A stretch of DNA of 64,000 nt, taken from Pseudomonadota bacterium. Lineage in GTDB: Bacteria > Pseudomonadota > Alphaproteobacteria > Rhizobiales > Aestuariivirgaceae. The position numbers and the translations under genes are program-made. The stretch lies in assembly GCA_020161855.1 (NCBI GenBank), contig JAIUNJ010000001.1:496001-560000 (forward strand), read 5' to 3'. Under the pieces are notes generated by a model. It saw only the letters and a list, made by a program, of their open reading frames with translations, was not told the origin of the DNA and made no database searches. How positions within the stretch are numbered: the stretch's first letter is position 1; every line of letters begins with the position of its first letter. Shown here piece after piece: positions 38,919 to 47,237 of the stretch.

Positions 38919-40177
38919 CGGAAGCAGTTCTCGGTGTCGATGTTGGCACGTCTGGGGTGCGGATCGCAGCGCGCGGACGTGACGGCGCTTTGCTGGCAAT
39001 GGCGCAAGCCAGCATGGCCGCACCGCTCATTGATTTTGGCCATGCCTGGCAAGATCCGGCGATCTGGTGGGAAGCGCTGAGTGAAGCTTTCAGCAAACTC
39101 GATCTCACGGGCATTGATGTTCTGGCCCTTGCCATTGATGGTACCTCGGGCACGATCTTGCCCGTGGATTCCGATGGCAAGCCGCTTGGCCTCGCCTCGA
39201 TGTACAATGATGTGGCAGAGCCTGAGGCGCTGAAGCGCGTTGCGGCCGCCGCACCTGCCGAAACGGCGGCGTTGGGGTCCACCTCGCCTCTGGCGCGGGC
39301 GCTGATCATGCCGAAGGAGGCACGCATCATCCACCAAGCTGATTGGCTCGCAGGCCGTCTTTGCGGCGTCTTTTCTGTCAGCGACGAGAACAATGCCTTG
39401 AAGACCGGTTATGATCCTGTGGCGCGAGGCTGGCCGTCCTGGATCGAGAGGGCCGGCATGTCTCTGTCGCGTCTGCCGAAGGTGGTCGCGGCCGGGACAC
39501 ACATAGGCACCATACTTCCGGACATGGCCAAGGCCTTCAATCTCCCGCATGATGTCGCAGTCGTTGCCGGAACCACAGATGGATGTGCTGCTTTTCTGGC
39601 GAGCGGCGCCAGCGACCCCGGTGATGGTGTGACCTCGCTCGGAACGACGCTGACCCTCAAACTCCTTTCGGCGACGCCGATCTTCGCGCCGCAGTTCGGC
39701 ATCTATAGCCACCGTATCGGCGAGCAGTGGCTCGCGGGTGGAGCCTCCAATACGGGTGGTGTCGTGCTGGCCACCTATTTCAGCCGCGAGGAGATCGCCA
39801 GGCTGACGTCGCTTCTCGATCCCAATGTGCCGACCTGCCTCGACTATTATCCTTTGCCTAAGCCCGGCGAGCGCTTCCCCATCAACGACCCCCAGTTCGC
39901 GCCGCGCCTGACGCCGCGCCCGAAGGAGGATCATGTCTTCCTGCAGGGTCTGTTCGAGGGGATCGCTGCCATCGAAGCCCTGGCCTATCGCAAGCTTGCT
40001 GAGCTGGGTGCTTCGCCGCTGGCCTCCATCCGCAGTGTCGGCGGCGGTGCCGTCAATGATGCCTGGACGGCGATACGCCTCAAGGCCTTAGGCGTTCCAG
40101 CGAAAGCTTCTGAGAGCGAGCATGCGGCCATGGGTGTTGCGCGTCTCGCATGGAGGGGGATCGGCCATGACGGCTAG
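38915..40177 (+). CDS. Short FGGY kinase (D-ribulose kinase-like), 420 aa
   Basis: Compact FGGY kinase. Lobe 1 starts AVLGVDVGTSGVRIAARGRDG near 4-24, with LAIDGTSGTILPVD near 71 and MYNDVAEP near 96. Lobe 2 has VVAGTTDGCAAFLASGA near 215, VTSLGTTLTLKLLS near 237 (phosphate-2 motif) and LAGGASNTGGVVLATYF near 272. The length and the GTTDGCAAFLASGA and GGASNTGG elements resemble the short cyanobacterial/plant D-ribulose kinases more than the 490-residue xylulokinases. It starts on an ATGA overlap with the SorC gene. The last 11 bases overlap the HAD gene. A role in phosphorylating a ketose made from the imported polyol is inferred. Confidence 0.85.
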   Translation: MTEAVLGVDVGTSGVRIAARGRDGALLAMAQASMAAPLIDFGHAWQDPAIWWEALSEAFSKLDLTGIDVLALAIDGTSGTILPVDSDGKPLGLASMYNDVAEPEALKRVAAAAPAETAALGSTSPLARALIMPKEARIIHQADWLAGRLCGVFSVSDENNALKTGYDPVARGWPSWIERAGMSLSRLPKVVAAGTHIGTILPDMAKAFNLPHDVAVVAGTTDGCAAFLASGASDPGDGVTSLGTTLTLKLLSATPIFAPQFGIYSHRIGEQWLAGGASNTGGVVLATYFSREEIARLTSLLDPNVPTCLDYYPLPKPGERFPINDPQFAPRLTPRPKEDHVFLQGLFEGIAAIEALAYRKLAELGASPLASIRSVGGGAVNDAWTAIRLKALGVPAKASESEHAAMGVARLAWRGIGHDG

Positions 40178-40946
40178 CTGCCGCATCGCCGGCCTTGGCG
40201 AGATCGCCCGCGATTTCGATGCCATGCTGATCGACCAGTTTGGTGTCATCCATGATGGCCAGAAGCTCTATCCCGGTGCAGCGGGTGCGCTGTCGGAGCT
40301 GCATGGTCTTGGAATCCCAGTCATCGTGATGACAAATTCCGGGAAGCGAGCGGCTTCCAATGTGGCGCGCGTGGTGAAGATGGGGATCCCGCGCAATCAT
40401 TTTGTTGATTGTGTCAGTTCCGGTGAGGTTGCCTACCAGTCGATCAGGGCCAAGACCGCTTATCTGCTGGGCCGTGACGGCGAGGACTATGGTTTTGAAC
40501 CCATCCGCTTCGTGAGCGATCCGCGTGAGGCCGAGGTCATGCTGATACTCGGCTCCAATGCGCCGGAAACGTCGATGGCAGATTATGAACGCCTGCTGGC
40601 AGGGGTAACGCTTCCGGCCATCTGCTGCAATCCGGACAAGCTCATGTTGACGAAGCACGGCTTGCTGCCTGCGCCTGGTGCCATTGCCGATCTCTATGTG
40701 AAGATGGGTGGTTCGGTGCGCTGGATCGGCAAACCCTATGCCGACATCTATCGCTTTGCGTTGAAGCGCCTGGGCCAACCCAAACGCGTGTTATGCATTG
40801 GCGACAGCGCTGAGCATGATGTGGCGGGTGGCCGTGCCGCAGGATTGTCCACTTTGCTGGTGCAGCAGGGCGTTTCGGCAGATGTGGCCGAAGAGCAACT
40901 CGAGCCCCGCCCGGACTACGTTATGAAGTCGTTTGCCTGGGCCTGA
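40167..40946 (+). CDS. HAD-superfamily class IIA hydrolase-like protein, 259 aa
   Basis: Glycerol-phosphatase/NagD-like HAD protein. The ATG at 40167 follows GGAGG with 9 bases spacing. Motif I reads AMLIDQFGVIHDGQKLYPG near 19-37: the nucleophile Asp is present but the +2 position is Phe where active HAD phosphatases have Asp. The TIGR01459-type subgroup of class IIA proteins normally shows such D-x-[WF]-G-V motifs, so this is not random decay. Motif II is VIVMTNSGKRAA near 53, motif III Lys is in WIGKPYADIYR near 189 and motif IV is VLCIGDSAEHDVAGGRAAG near 209. It may act on a sugar phosphate of the pathway or have a binding role. Last gene of the operon, converging on iolB. Confidence 0.83.
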   Translation: MTASCRIAGLGEIARDFDAMLIDQFGVIHDGQKLYPGAAGALSELHGLGIPVIVMTNSGKRAASNVARVVKMGIPRNHFVDCVSSGEVAYQSIRAKTAYLLGRDGEDYGFEPIRFVSDPREAEVMLILGSNAPETSMADYERLLAGVTLPAICCNPDKLMLTKHGLLPAPGAIADLYVKMGGSVRWIGKPYADIYRFALKRLGQPKRVLCIGDSAEHDVAGGRAAGLSTLLVQQGVSADVAEEQLEPRPDYVMKSFAWA

Positions 40947-40952
40947 GATCGG

Positions 40953-41750
40953 CTACTTCTTCAGCAGCCAGGCATGTTCCTTGGCGTTGTGGAATTTCCA
41001 GGTTCGCACCGGCCCGGCCATGACGTTGAGATAATACAGGTCATATCCGTGAATAGCGGCGCAAGGGTGATAGCCCTTGGGCACCAGAACAACATCGCCA
41101 TCTTCCACCGCCATGGCCTCGTCGAGCTTGCGGTCATCCGTATAGACCCGCTGGAAAGCAAAGCCCTGAGGTGGGTTTAGGCGGTGGTAATAAGTCTCTT
41201 CCAGCAGGGACTCGTGCGGGAGATTGTTGCGGTCGTGCTTGTGCGAGGGGTAGGACGAGGTGCAGCCATTGGGCGTGATGACCTCGACCACGAGGAGGCT
41301 TTCTGCACGTCGGTCCTGTTCAGGCAGGATATTGCAGACGTGGCGCGTGTTTGAGCCCGCGCCGCGGGTTTCGATTGAAAGCGAGTCTGGCGGGATGACG
41401 AAAGGCTCACGTTTGCCCTTGGCCGGTGCAGTGCAGATGTTGATCACGCAATCGGTGGCGGCCGTCACCGACCAGCGCAGGCCGGGCGGCACATAAACCG
41501 ACCACGGCTTGCCCTCAAAGACGGACATGCGTTCGCCGATGAGACCAAAGCTCTGTCCGCCAATCTTGACCTCGCCCTTGCCGGAGATGAAGACGATGCA
41601 GGTTTCGCGTCCCGTCTCGAGGCCCTTGGCCACCTTGCCAGGCGCCAGCTTCCAGACATCATGACCCACATATTTCCACTTGGCCGACTTTGGCGTCACC
41701 GAGATGACGCGGCCTTGGCCCTTCTTCGGCTTGAGCAGCAGTTTCGGCAT
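40953..41750 (-). CDS. iolB: 5-deoxy-glucuronate isomerase
   Basis: Inositol-catabolism isomerase converting 5-deoxy-D-glucuronate to 5-dehydro-2-deoxy-D-gluconate. The 265-residue bicupin matches the family: the second cupin carries TPNGCTSSYPSHKHDRNN near 163-180 with the metal His pair, HESLLEETYYHRLNPPQGFAFQRVY near 183 with Glu and His ligands, and LVPKGYHPCAAIHGYDLYYLNVMAG near 225. The ATG at 41750 overlaps the iolE TGA by one base (TGATG). It is the last gene of the minus-strand iol block and meets the HAD gene tail to tail with 6 bases between. Confidence 0.96.
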   Translation of the reverse strand: MPKLLLKPKKGQGRVISVTPKSAKWKYVGHDVWKLAPGKVAKGLETGRETCIVFISGKGEVKIGGQSFGLIGERMSVFEGKPWSVYVPPGLRWSVTAATDCVINICTAPAKGKREPFVIPPDSLSIETRGAGSNTRHVCNILPEQDRRAESLLVVEVITPNGCTSSYPSHKHDRNNLPHESLLEETYYHRLNPPQGFAFQRVYTDDRKLDEAMAVEDGDVVLVPKGYHPCAAIHGYDLYYLNVMAGPVRTWKFHNAKEHAWLLKK

Positions 41751-42637
41751 CAGATCCAGCCTGCGTCGCCGAGATATTTCTTGAGATTGGCAATGCCCAT
41801 CGGCACGTATTTCTCCGGCGGAGCAATCTTGGCATCCTGCTCGGCTTCCAGCACCACCCAGCCCGAATAGCCTTTCAGGGCCTTGAACACCGAAGGATAG
41901 TCAACCGAGCCGTCACCCGGCACCGTGTAGATGCCCTTGAGAACGGCGTCGAGGAATGACCAGTTGTGCTTCTCGGCTTCGAGCTTCACGTCGAGGCGCA
42001 CATCCTTGCAGTGGATATGCTTGATGCGCTTGCGGTAGGTCTTGGCGAGGCGCACCGGATCGTCACCCGCCCAGGTGGAATGGCCCGTGTCCAGCAACAG
42101 GTTTACGTGGTCGCTGGTGGCATCCATCAGCCGGTCAATCTCGCCGCCGTTCTGGATTACCGTTCCCATGTGATGGTGATAGACGAGCGTGAAGCCCTCT
42201 TCTTCCTTCAGCATCTTGGCCAGTGCCGAAAGATTCTTGGCGAACGTCTTCCATTCGTCCTTGTTCATGATCGGGCGCGCATTCAGCGGTGCCTTGATGT
42301 TGCCGTGGACGGTGCGGGTGCATTCGGCGACGATGAAGGGCCTCACACCCAGCTTCTTGCAGAGATGGCGATGGGCCTTGGCCGCCTTGAATTCTTCCTT
42401 GGCAGAACGCTCGATCAGGAAGGTGGAGTACCAGCCGCCAACGAAAGAGAGCTTCTTAGCCTTGAGGACAGGGCCGAGCTCTTCCGGCGTCTTGGGGAAC
42501 TTATTCCCGATCTCCATGCCCTCGATGCCCCACTGGCTGGCCTGGGTCAGGCACTGGTCGAGGCTGATCCAGCCGCCGATTTCGGGCATGTCATCGTTGG
42601 ACCAGCAGATGGGATTGGCGCCGAGGCGGATAGGCAT
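41750..42637 (-). CDS. iolE: Myo-inosose-2 dehydratase
   Basis: Second-step enzyme of inositol breakdown; removes water from 2-keto-myo-inositol. The ATG at 42637 follows AAGGAACGAAC and gives 295 residues opening MPIRLGANPICWSNDDMPEIGG, the family start. It is a xylose-isomerase-like TIM barrel with the metal-binding Glu/His set suggested by YHHHMGTVIQ near 152, LLLDTGHSTWAGDDP near 178, KHIHCKDVR near 203 and WVVLEAEQD near 260. An upstream extension to 42679 is not supported. It is coupled to iolB and lies 107 bases after iolC. Confidence 0.96.
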   Translation of the reverse strand: MPIRLGANPICWSNDDMPEIGGWISLDQCLTQASQWGIEGMEIGNKFPKTPEELGPVLKAKKLSFVGGWYSTFLIERSAKEEFKAAKAHRHLCKKLGVRPFIVAECTRTVHGNIKAPLNARPIMNKDEWKTFAKNLSALAKMLKEEEGFTLVYHHHMGTVIQNGGEIDRLMDATSDHVNLLLDTGHSTWAGDDPVRLAKTYRKRIKHIHCKDVRLDVKLEAEKHNWSFLDAVLKGIYTVPGDGSVDYPSVFKALKGYSGWVVLEAEQDAKIAPPEKYVPMGIANLKKYLGDAGWI

Positions 42638-42744
42638 GTTCGTTCCTTTCAGTTTCCGGGGCGCCGCAGCTTTCGGCACCGATCAGGCAATTCTAGCGTG
42701 CTCTTCTGGGCGCGTTTCTGTGTGGTTGCAAGGCCTGCCACCGT

Positions 42745-44646
42745 TCAGCTCTGCGCGTTGTCCCAAAGGGCGATGAGGTTCTGGAAGCGCTCAGCCATCA
42801 GGTTCACGGCGGCTTCGTCGCTGATCTTCCCGGCCAGCCAACCGCTGGCAGCTTCGTTGAAAAGCGTCCGGCCCACGGCAAAGCCTTTGACATGGCGCTT
42901 GCCGCGCACGGCGGCGAAGCCTTTGGCAAGTTCGGCCTCAGGTGCTTCCAGGCCAAGCAGCACGATACCGCGGCACCAGGGGTCATTGCTGTCGATCACC
43001 TTGCCGATATCATCCCAGGCTTCCGGCATGGCCTGTGGCTCGAGCTTCCACCAGTCAGGCTTGATACCGAGGGCATAGAGTTCCGCCATGGCACGGGCTG
43101 CCGTGTCACGCGCCATCGGGCCATTCTTGGAGGAGATGATCTCGATCAGCAGTTCACGGCCAATGCGGCGGGCGGCCTCATAGAGGGTGCGGAACTTCTG
43201 CGCCTGTTCAAGCCGGAGGGATTCCGGGTCATCGGGGTGGTAGAAGGCGAGGCATTTGATGCAGTGGTCGACAGGCCATTCGAGCAATCGTGCGCCGACA
43301 TCCTGGGTGAATTCAAAGCGAAGCGGACGTGAGCCTGGTTGTTCCAGCGGACGGCCGACCCAGAGACCGAGTTTTGCCGCATCGAACATCGCCTCGCGCC
43401 CATAGGTATCGTCGAGCAGCGTGCCGAAGCCCGGCTTGCCGCCGGAAACCTTGCCGATGGCCTTGATCGCCAGCCGCTTGAACGGCGCGATGCGGTCGCG
43501 AGGTGCGTTTAGCTTATCGGCCAGATCTTCAAGCTGCTTGCGATGATCGATGGCAAAGGCCATCAGGCGTGGCCAGTCGCCACGGCGCGTCGTGGCCCAA
43601 TGGATGTGATTGATCGCTTCGTCCTTGCGCAGCGCCCTGTGATCGCTGCCGTGCTTGAGAAAATACTGCAACTCGGTGAAGGTCACATACTCCGGGGAGC
43701 AGAGCAGGCGGGATACTGCAAAAGCGCCGCAGGCATTGGCCCAGGTGGCGCAGGTCTTGTAATCCTCGCCGCGCAACCAGCCGCGCAGGAAGCCGGACAT
43801 GAAGGCATCCCCGGCACCGAGAACATTATAGACCTCGATCGGGAAACCCTGGCCGATGATCCCATCCTCGAGATTGTCCGGAATGGCATCGGGATAAACC
43901 ACGCAACCCATGGGACCACGCTTGAGCACGATCACGCCTTTGGAGAGGCTTCGGATGGTGCGGAGTGCCTCAAGTGTGTTCTCGCTGCCGCCCGCGATAT
44001 GCACTTCTTCTTCTGTGCCGACGATCAGGTCACAGTCGGCGAGGATCGACTGGAGATGCTGCGAGACCTTGTCCGACTTGATGTAGCGCTCCTCGCCTGC
44101 ATCATGGCCGGCAAGACCCCAGAGATTGGGCCGGTAGTCGATGTCGATCACCACCTTGCGGCCATGCTTGCGGGCGATGGCCATGGCCTTGCGCTGGGCT
44201 GCATCCGTGCTGGCGCGGGAGAAATGCGTACCTGTCACCAGAACTGCTCCTGCAGACAGAATGAAGTCTTCATCGACATCATCGGTGGACAGGGCGCTGT
44301 CGGCGCAATTCTCGCGGTAGAAAATGAGCGGGAAGGTCTTGTCATTCTCCACGGCGAGAAGGACAAGCGAGGTCAGGCGTTGCTTGTCGGTGGCCACGCC
44401 GCGGGTTGAAACCCCTTCACGCTTCAGCTGTTCGAGCACGAAGCGGCCCATCTGCTCATTGCCGACACGGGTGATGAGGCCGACCTTCAGGCCAAGGCGT
44501 GCTGTGCCGATCGCAATATTGCTCGGCGAGCCGCCGACGGATTTTGCGAAGGAAGAGATGTCTTCGAGGCGTGATCCAATCTGCTGGCCGTAGAGATCGA
44601 CGGAACAGCGGCCCATGGTGATCACGTCAAGTTCCGGGTTCGTCAT
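42745..44646 (-). CDS. iolC: Bifunctional 5-dehydro-2-deoxygluconokinase with C-terminal aldolase-like DUF2090 domain
   Basis: Two-domain inositol enzyme of 633 residues. The N-terminal PfkB kinase (about 1-330) has VGGSPSNIAIGTARLGLKVGLI near 37-58 and the anion-hole motif VLGAGDAFMSGFLRG near 275-289, and would phosphorylate 5-dehydro-2-deoxygluconate. The C-terminal part (about 340-633) is a DUF2090/IolC-associated TIM-barrel like a DKGP aldolase, with FAIDHRKQLEDLADK near 350 and KGFAVGRTLFNEAASGWLAG near the end. This fusion is usual in rhizobia. The ATG at 44646 lies 37 bases from an operator-like site. In relatives iolD is between iolC and iolE; here it is absent from this position. 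Confidence 0.95.
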   Translation of the reverse strand: MTNPELDVITMGRCSVDLYGQQIGSRLEDISSFAKSVGGSPSNIAIGTARLGLKVGLITRVGNEQMGRFVLEQLKREGVSTRGVATDKQRLTSLVLLAVENDKTFPLIFYRENCADSALSTDDVDEDFILSAGAVLVTGTHFSRASTDAAQRKAMAIARKHGRKVVIDIDYRPNLWGLAGHDAGEERYIKSDKVSQHLQSILADCDLIVGTEEEVHIAGGSENTLEALRTIRSLSKGVIVLKRGPMGCVVYPDAIPDNLEDGIIGQGFPIEVYNVLGAGDAFMSGFLRGWLRGEDYKTCATWANACGAFAVSRLLCSPEYVTFTELQYFLKHGSDHRALRKDEAINHIHWATTRRGDWPRLMAFAIDHRKQLEDLADKLNAPRDRIAPFKRLAIKAIGKVSGGKPGFGTLLDDTYGREAMFDAAKLGLWVGRPLEQPGSRPLRFEFTQDVGARLLEWPVDHCIKCLAFYHPDDPESLRLEQAQKFRTLYEAARRIGRELLIEIISSKNGPMARDTAARAMAELYALGIKPDWWKLEPQAMPEAWDDIGKVIDSNDPWCRGIVLLGLEAPEAELAKGFAAVRGKRHVKGFAVGRTLFNEAASGWLAGKISDEAAVNLMAERFQNLIALWDNAQS

Positions 44647-44682
44647 GCTCTGTCGTGCCTCTGTGTCACAATCGCAGCTTTC

Positions 44683-44698
44683 TGAAACATTAATTCCA
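44683..44698. promoter_or_regulatory. IolR-type operator site 1 upstream of iolC
   Basis: On the minus strand the 16-base stretch reads TGGAATTAATGTTTCA, matching the perfect dyad TGGAACA-N2-TGTTCCA found upstream of the regulator gene at 13 of 16 positions. It begins 37 bases upstream of the iolC ATG, a position suited to repression. Confidence 0.55.
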
Positions 44699-44712
44699 TC
44701 TGAAAGTCAATA

Positions 44713-44728
44713 TGGAACAAAAATTCTA
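44713..44728. promoter_or_regulatory. IolR-type operator site 2 upstream of iolC
   Basis: TGGAACAAAAATTCTA on the plus strand matches the upstream perfect dyad (TGGAACAAATGTTCCA) at 13 of 16 positions. It overlaps the stop codon of the RpiR gene, and its centre lies 30 bases from site 1, about three helical turns, which would let two dimers bind on the same face. Confidence 0.55.
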
Positions 44729-45562
44729 TTTTGATGCCTTGTCACGCCGCTCCGCCACGGCGACGGTGAGTGTCATGGCGAGTGCCATGGTGGCGGCCAT
44801 GGAGCGGAAGCCTTCGAAGTTGCCTTCCTGCACCTCGATCCAGGTATTCGCCGTGCTGGCCAGGGGTGAGAAGGGCGAGTCTGTGATGGCCACGACCGGA
44901 ATGCCGCGCTCCGCCTGAGCCTTCACCAAAGCTACCGTCTCGCTGGCATAGGGCGTGAAGCTGATCGCCATGATGCAGTCGCGCTTGCCGGCAAAGCCCA
45001 GCTCCTCCGCCGCCAGTCCGGCCCGCGCATCGATGAGCGTGGAGCGGACGCCAAGCTGGCCAAAGGCATAGGCCATATAGGTAGCGATCGGATAAGAGCG
45101 GCGGAGGCCGATCAGATACAGGGTTTCGGCCTTGGCAAGCCGTTCCACAATCTTGTCCAGTTGCCTCGTATCAAGCCGTTCGCGAAGGTCCCTGATCGAT
45201 TTTTCGGCCGCTTCCGAGAAGCCGTCGAGCAGAAGCGCCGTCTTTGACCGGTCGCGGGCATGCTCGCGCAGCAGGTCAAGGCGTTCTGCATAGTTTGGCA
45301 AGCGTTCGCGCAGGCGTGACTGGAAAATCTCCTGAAGATCCGAGAAGCCCGCGAAGCCAAGGCTCTGGGCGAAACGCACGAGTGTTGACGGCTGAACGCC
45401 GGCGCTTTCTGCGATTGAGGCGACAGTACCAAAGGCGATTTCGTCCGGGTGCTCGAGCGCGTAAATCGCAATCTGGGCGAGCCGCCGCGGCATGGCCGAT
45501 GCCCGCTGCGCTATGAGGGTCTTGAGGCCGGGAAAGTCGCTCGGGAGATCAGCCGTCGTCAT
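44726..45562 (-). CDS. iolR: RpiR-family transcriptional regulator, probable IolR
   Basis: RpiR regulator of 278 residues: an N-terminal HTH_6 domain (about 15-85) with the helix-turn-helix YALEHPDEIAFGTVASIAESAG near 32-53 and STLVRFAQSLGF, then a C-terminal SIS sugar-phosphate-binding domain (about 125-270) with LYLIGLRRSYPIATYMAYAFG near 149 and DCIMAISFTPYASETVALVKAQ near 196. Its place directly upstream of iolC, on the same strand, is the rhizobial iolR arrangement. A perfect 16-base dyad precedes its own gene and two related sites precede iolC, so autoregulation and iol control are likely. The gene symbol rests on context rather than sequence alone. Confidence 0.88.
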   Translation of the reverse strand: MTTADLPSDFPGLKTLIAQRASAMPRRLAQIAIYALEHPDEIAFGTVASIAESAGVQPSTLVRFAQSLGFAGFSDLQEIFQSRLRERLPNYAERLDLLREHARDRSKTALLLDGFSEAAEKSIRDLRERLDTRQLDKIVERLAKAETLYLIGLRRSYPIATYMAYAFGQLGVRSTLIDARAGLAAEELGFAGKRDCIMAISFTPYASETVALVKAQAERGIPVVAITDSPFSPLASTANTWIEVQEGNFEGFRSMAATMALAMTLTVAVAERRDKASK

Positions 45563-45606
45563 GATGAGGTCAACATAGCCCCGTCGCCCTGACGCTCAAA
45601 GGGAAA

Positions 45607-45622
45607 TGGAACAAATGTTCCA
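45607..45622. promoter_or_regulatory. Perfect dyad TGGAACA-N2-TGTTCCA upstream of the RpiR regulator gene
   Basis: Sixteen bases with perfect 7-bp arms, 45 bases upstream of the iolR ATG and inside the gap to the beta-CASP nuclease gene. It defines the consensus used to find two related sites before iolC. Likely the autoregulatory operator of the RpiR/IolR protein. Confidence 0.65.
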
Positions 45623-45641
45623 CGTCCTTCCGGGCATTCAA

Positions 45642-47228
45642 CTATTCGTCGATCATGGCACGCCTGAGTTTGCGGATCAGCACGCCGCGCTGCTTCTCGT
45701 CAGCGGCCTGCTTCATCTGCTCCTCGATATCGAGCACCAGCGACTGCAGGTCATTGTGCCAGTCGAGGCGCGCGACGGAAGTCGGATCGATGCGCGGCTT
45801 TGTTTCGGCTTCGAGCAGGGCGCAGGCATCGCCCGAGAGATTATAGACATCATCGAGGCGGGGCCTGAGGATGCAATCATCCGGCACAAGACCGCGCAGG
45901 TCTTCGGCGAGGGCCACCTGGCCTTCTTCTTCGCCATGGGTGAGAAAGATGGTTTTCTTCACCGGCAGGCGTTCCTTCACCCATTCCACCAGCTCAGGGC
46001 CATCAGCGTGGCCGGAATAGTCTTCCAGCCGGCGGATGGTGGCTGCAACGTTCACGTCCTCGCCCATGATGCGCACCCGCTTTGCGCCTTCTTCAAGCAG
46101 GGCGCCCAGCGTACCCTTGGCCTGGAAGCCGACAAGCAGCACGGTGGTCGACCGCTGCCAGAGGCGGTTGCGCAGGTGGTGGCGAATCCGTCCTGCCTCG
46201 GCCATGCCAGAGGCGGAAATGACGATATGAAATCCCTTGAAGCGATTGAGCGCCTTGGAGTCGTCAACGCTTTCCGTCGATTTCACCAGCGGCGAGGCGA
46301 AAGCGCGGGCCAGTTCCGCGCCCGCCTCCAGTTCGCTCGCATGCTTGCGGAAAACCTGGGTCGCCTTGTTGGCGAGCGGCGAGTCGATGAAGATATTGGC
46401 CTTGGGGGCGCCGCCGCTGTCCATGACGGCGACAATGTCAGTGACCACTTCCTGTGTGCGTTCGACGGCAAAGGACGGGATCAACAGCACTCCGCCGCGC
46501 GCGGCTGCCTGGCGCAACTCCTCGGCGAGGATGGCGCGACGCTTGTCCTGGCTGCGCTCAAAGCGGTCTCGGCCGCCATAGGTCGACTCGCAGACAACAA
46601 AGTCCCAGTTGCTGGGCGCTTCCGGGTCGTGCTCGAAGAGCTTGCTGTCTGGGCCCAGATCACCCGAGAAGAGAATGCGGGTCGGCTTGGCGCCGCCGTC
46701 ACTGACTTCAACCTCGATGGAGGTGGAGCCGAGCAGGTGGCCCGCATTCCAGTAGCGCATGCGGATGCCTTTGGCTGGCGTAAACCACGTCTCCATGGAC
46801 TGTGCCTGGAACTGGTTCAGCGCCTGCATGGCATCTTCAAGGCCGTAGATCGGTTCCACTTCGGGCTCGCCCTTGCGGCGCAGGCGTTCATTCAGCTGCT
46901 TCACTTCCGTTTCCTGGATATGGCCGGAATCCGGAAGCATGATGGCGCAGAGATCCTGCGTACCCACGGTCGCGTGGATAGGCCCTGTAAAGCCATGCTT
47001 CACCAGTTTGGGAACAAGGCCGGTGTGGTCGATGTGGGCGTGGGTCAGGACGAGAGCGTTGATTTTTCGCGGGTCGAAGGGGAAGGGCCGGTAGTTCAGT
47101 TCCGTCACCGTCCTCGGGCCCTGGAACATTCCGCAGTCGACCAGTACCTGGGATTCGGGTGTTTCAATGCGGTAGCAGGAACCGGTGACCGTCCGTGCGG
47201 CACCGTGGAAGGCAAGCTTGACTGTCAT
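45642..47228 (-). CDS. MBL-fold beta-CASP RNA-processing metallo-hydrolase
   Basis: Zinc-dependent nuclease-type protein of 528 residues related to CPSF73/beta-CASP exonucleases. The metallo-lactamase core carries motif 2 LTHAHIDHTGLVPKL near 55-69, VGTQDLCAIMLPDSGHIQE near 87 and FSGDLGPDSK near 194 (motif 4 Asp). The beta-CASP insert is marked by VCESTYGGRDRF near 210, NIFIDSPLANKATQVFRKH near 280, SASGMAEAGRIRHHL near 345 and the C-terminal His motif YSGHADGPELVEWV near 401. An RNA target is inferred from the family. The ATG at 47228 lies 9 bases after the LOG-family gene's stop, so the two are probably co-transcribed. Confidence 0.93.
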   Translation of the reverse strand: MTVKLAFHGAARTVTGSCYRIETPESQVLVDCGMFQGPRTVTELNYRPFPFDPRKINALVLTHAHIDHTGLVPKLVKHGFTGPIHATVGTQDLCAIMLPDSGHIQETEVKQLNERLRRKGEPEVEPIYGLEDAMQALNQFQAQSMETWFTPAKGIRMRYWNAGHLLGSTSIEVEVSDGGAKPTRILFSGDLGPDSKLFEHDPEAPSNWDFVVCESTYGGRDRFERSQDKRRAILAEELRQAAARGGVLLIPSFAVERTQEVVTDIVAVMDSGGAPKANIFIDSPLANKATQVFRKHASELEAGAELARAFASPLVKSTESVDDSKALNRFKGFHIVISASGMAEAGRIRHHLRNRLWQRSTTVLLVGFQAKGTLGALLEEGAKRVRIMGEDVNVAATIRRLEDYSGHADGPELVEWVKERLPVKKTIFLTHGEEEGQVALAEDLRGLVPDDCILRPRLDDVYNLSGDACALLEAETKPRIDPTSVARLDWHNDLQSLVLDIEEQMKQAADEKQRGVLIRKLRRAMIDE

Positions 47229-47237
47229 GGTGTCGCG

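Noticed and set aside
47121-47135. An IolR-like half site (TGGAACATTCC) in the beta-CASP gene
   Set aside because: It lacks a second arm at the right spacing and lies inside coding sequence without a promoter context.
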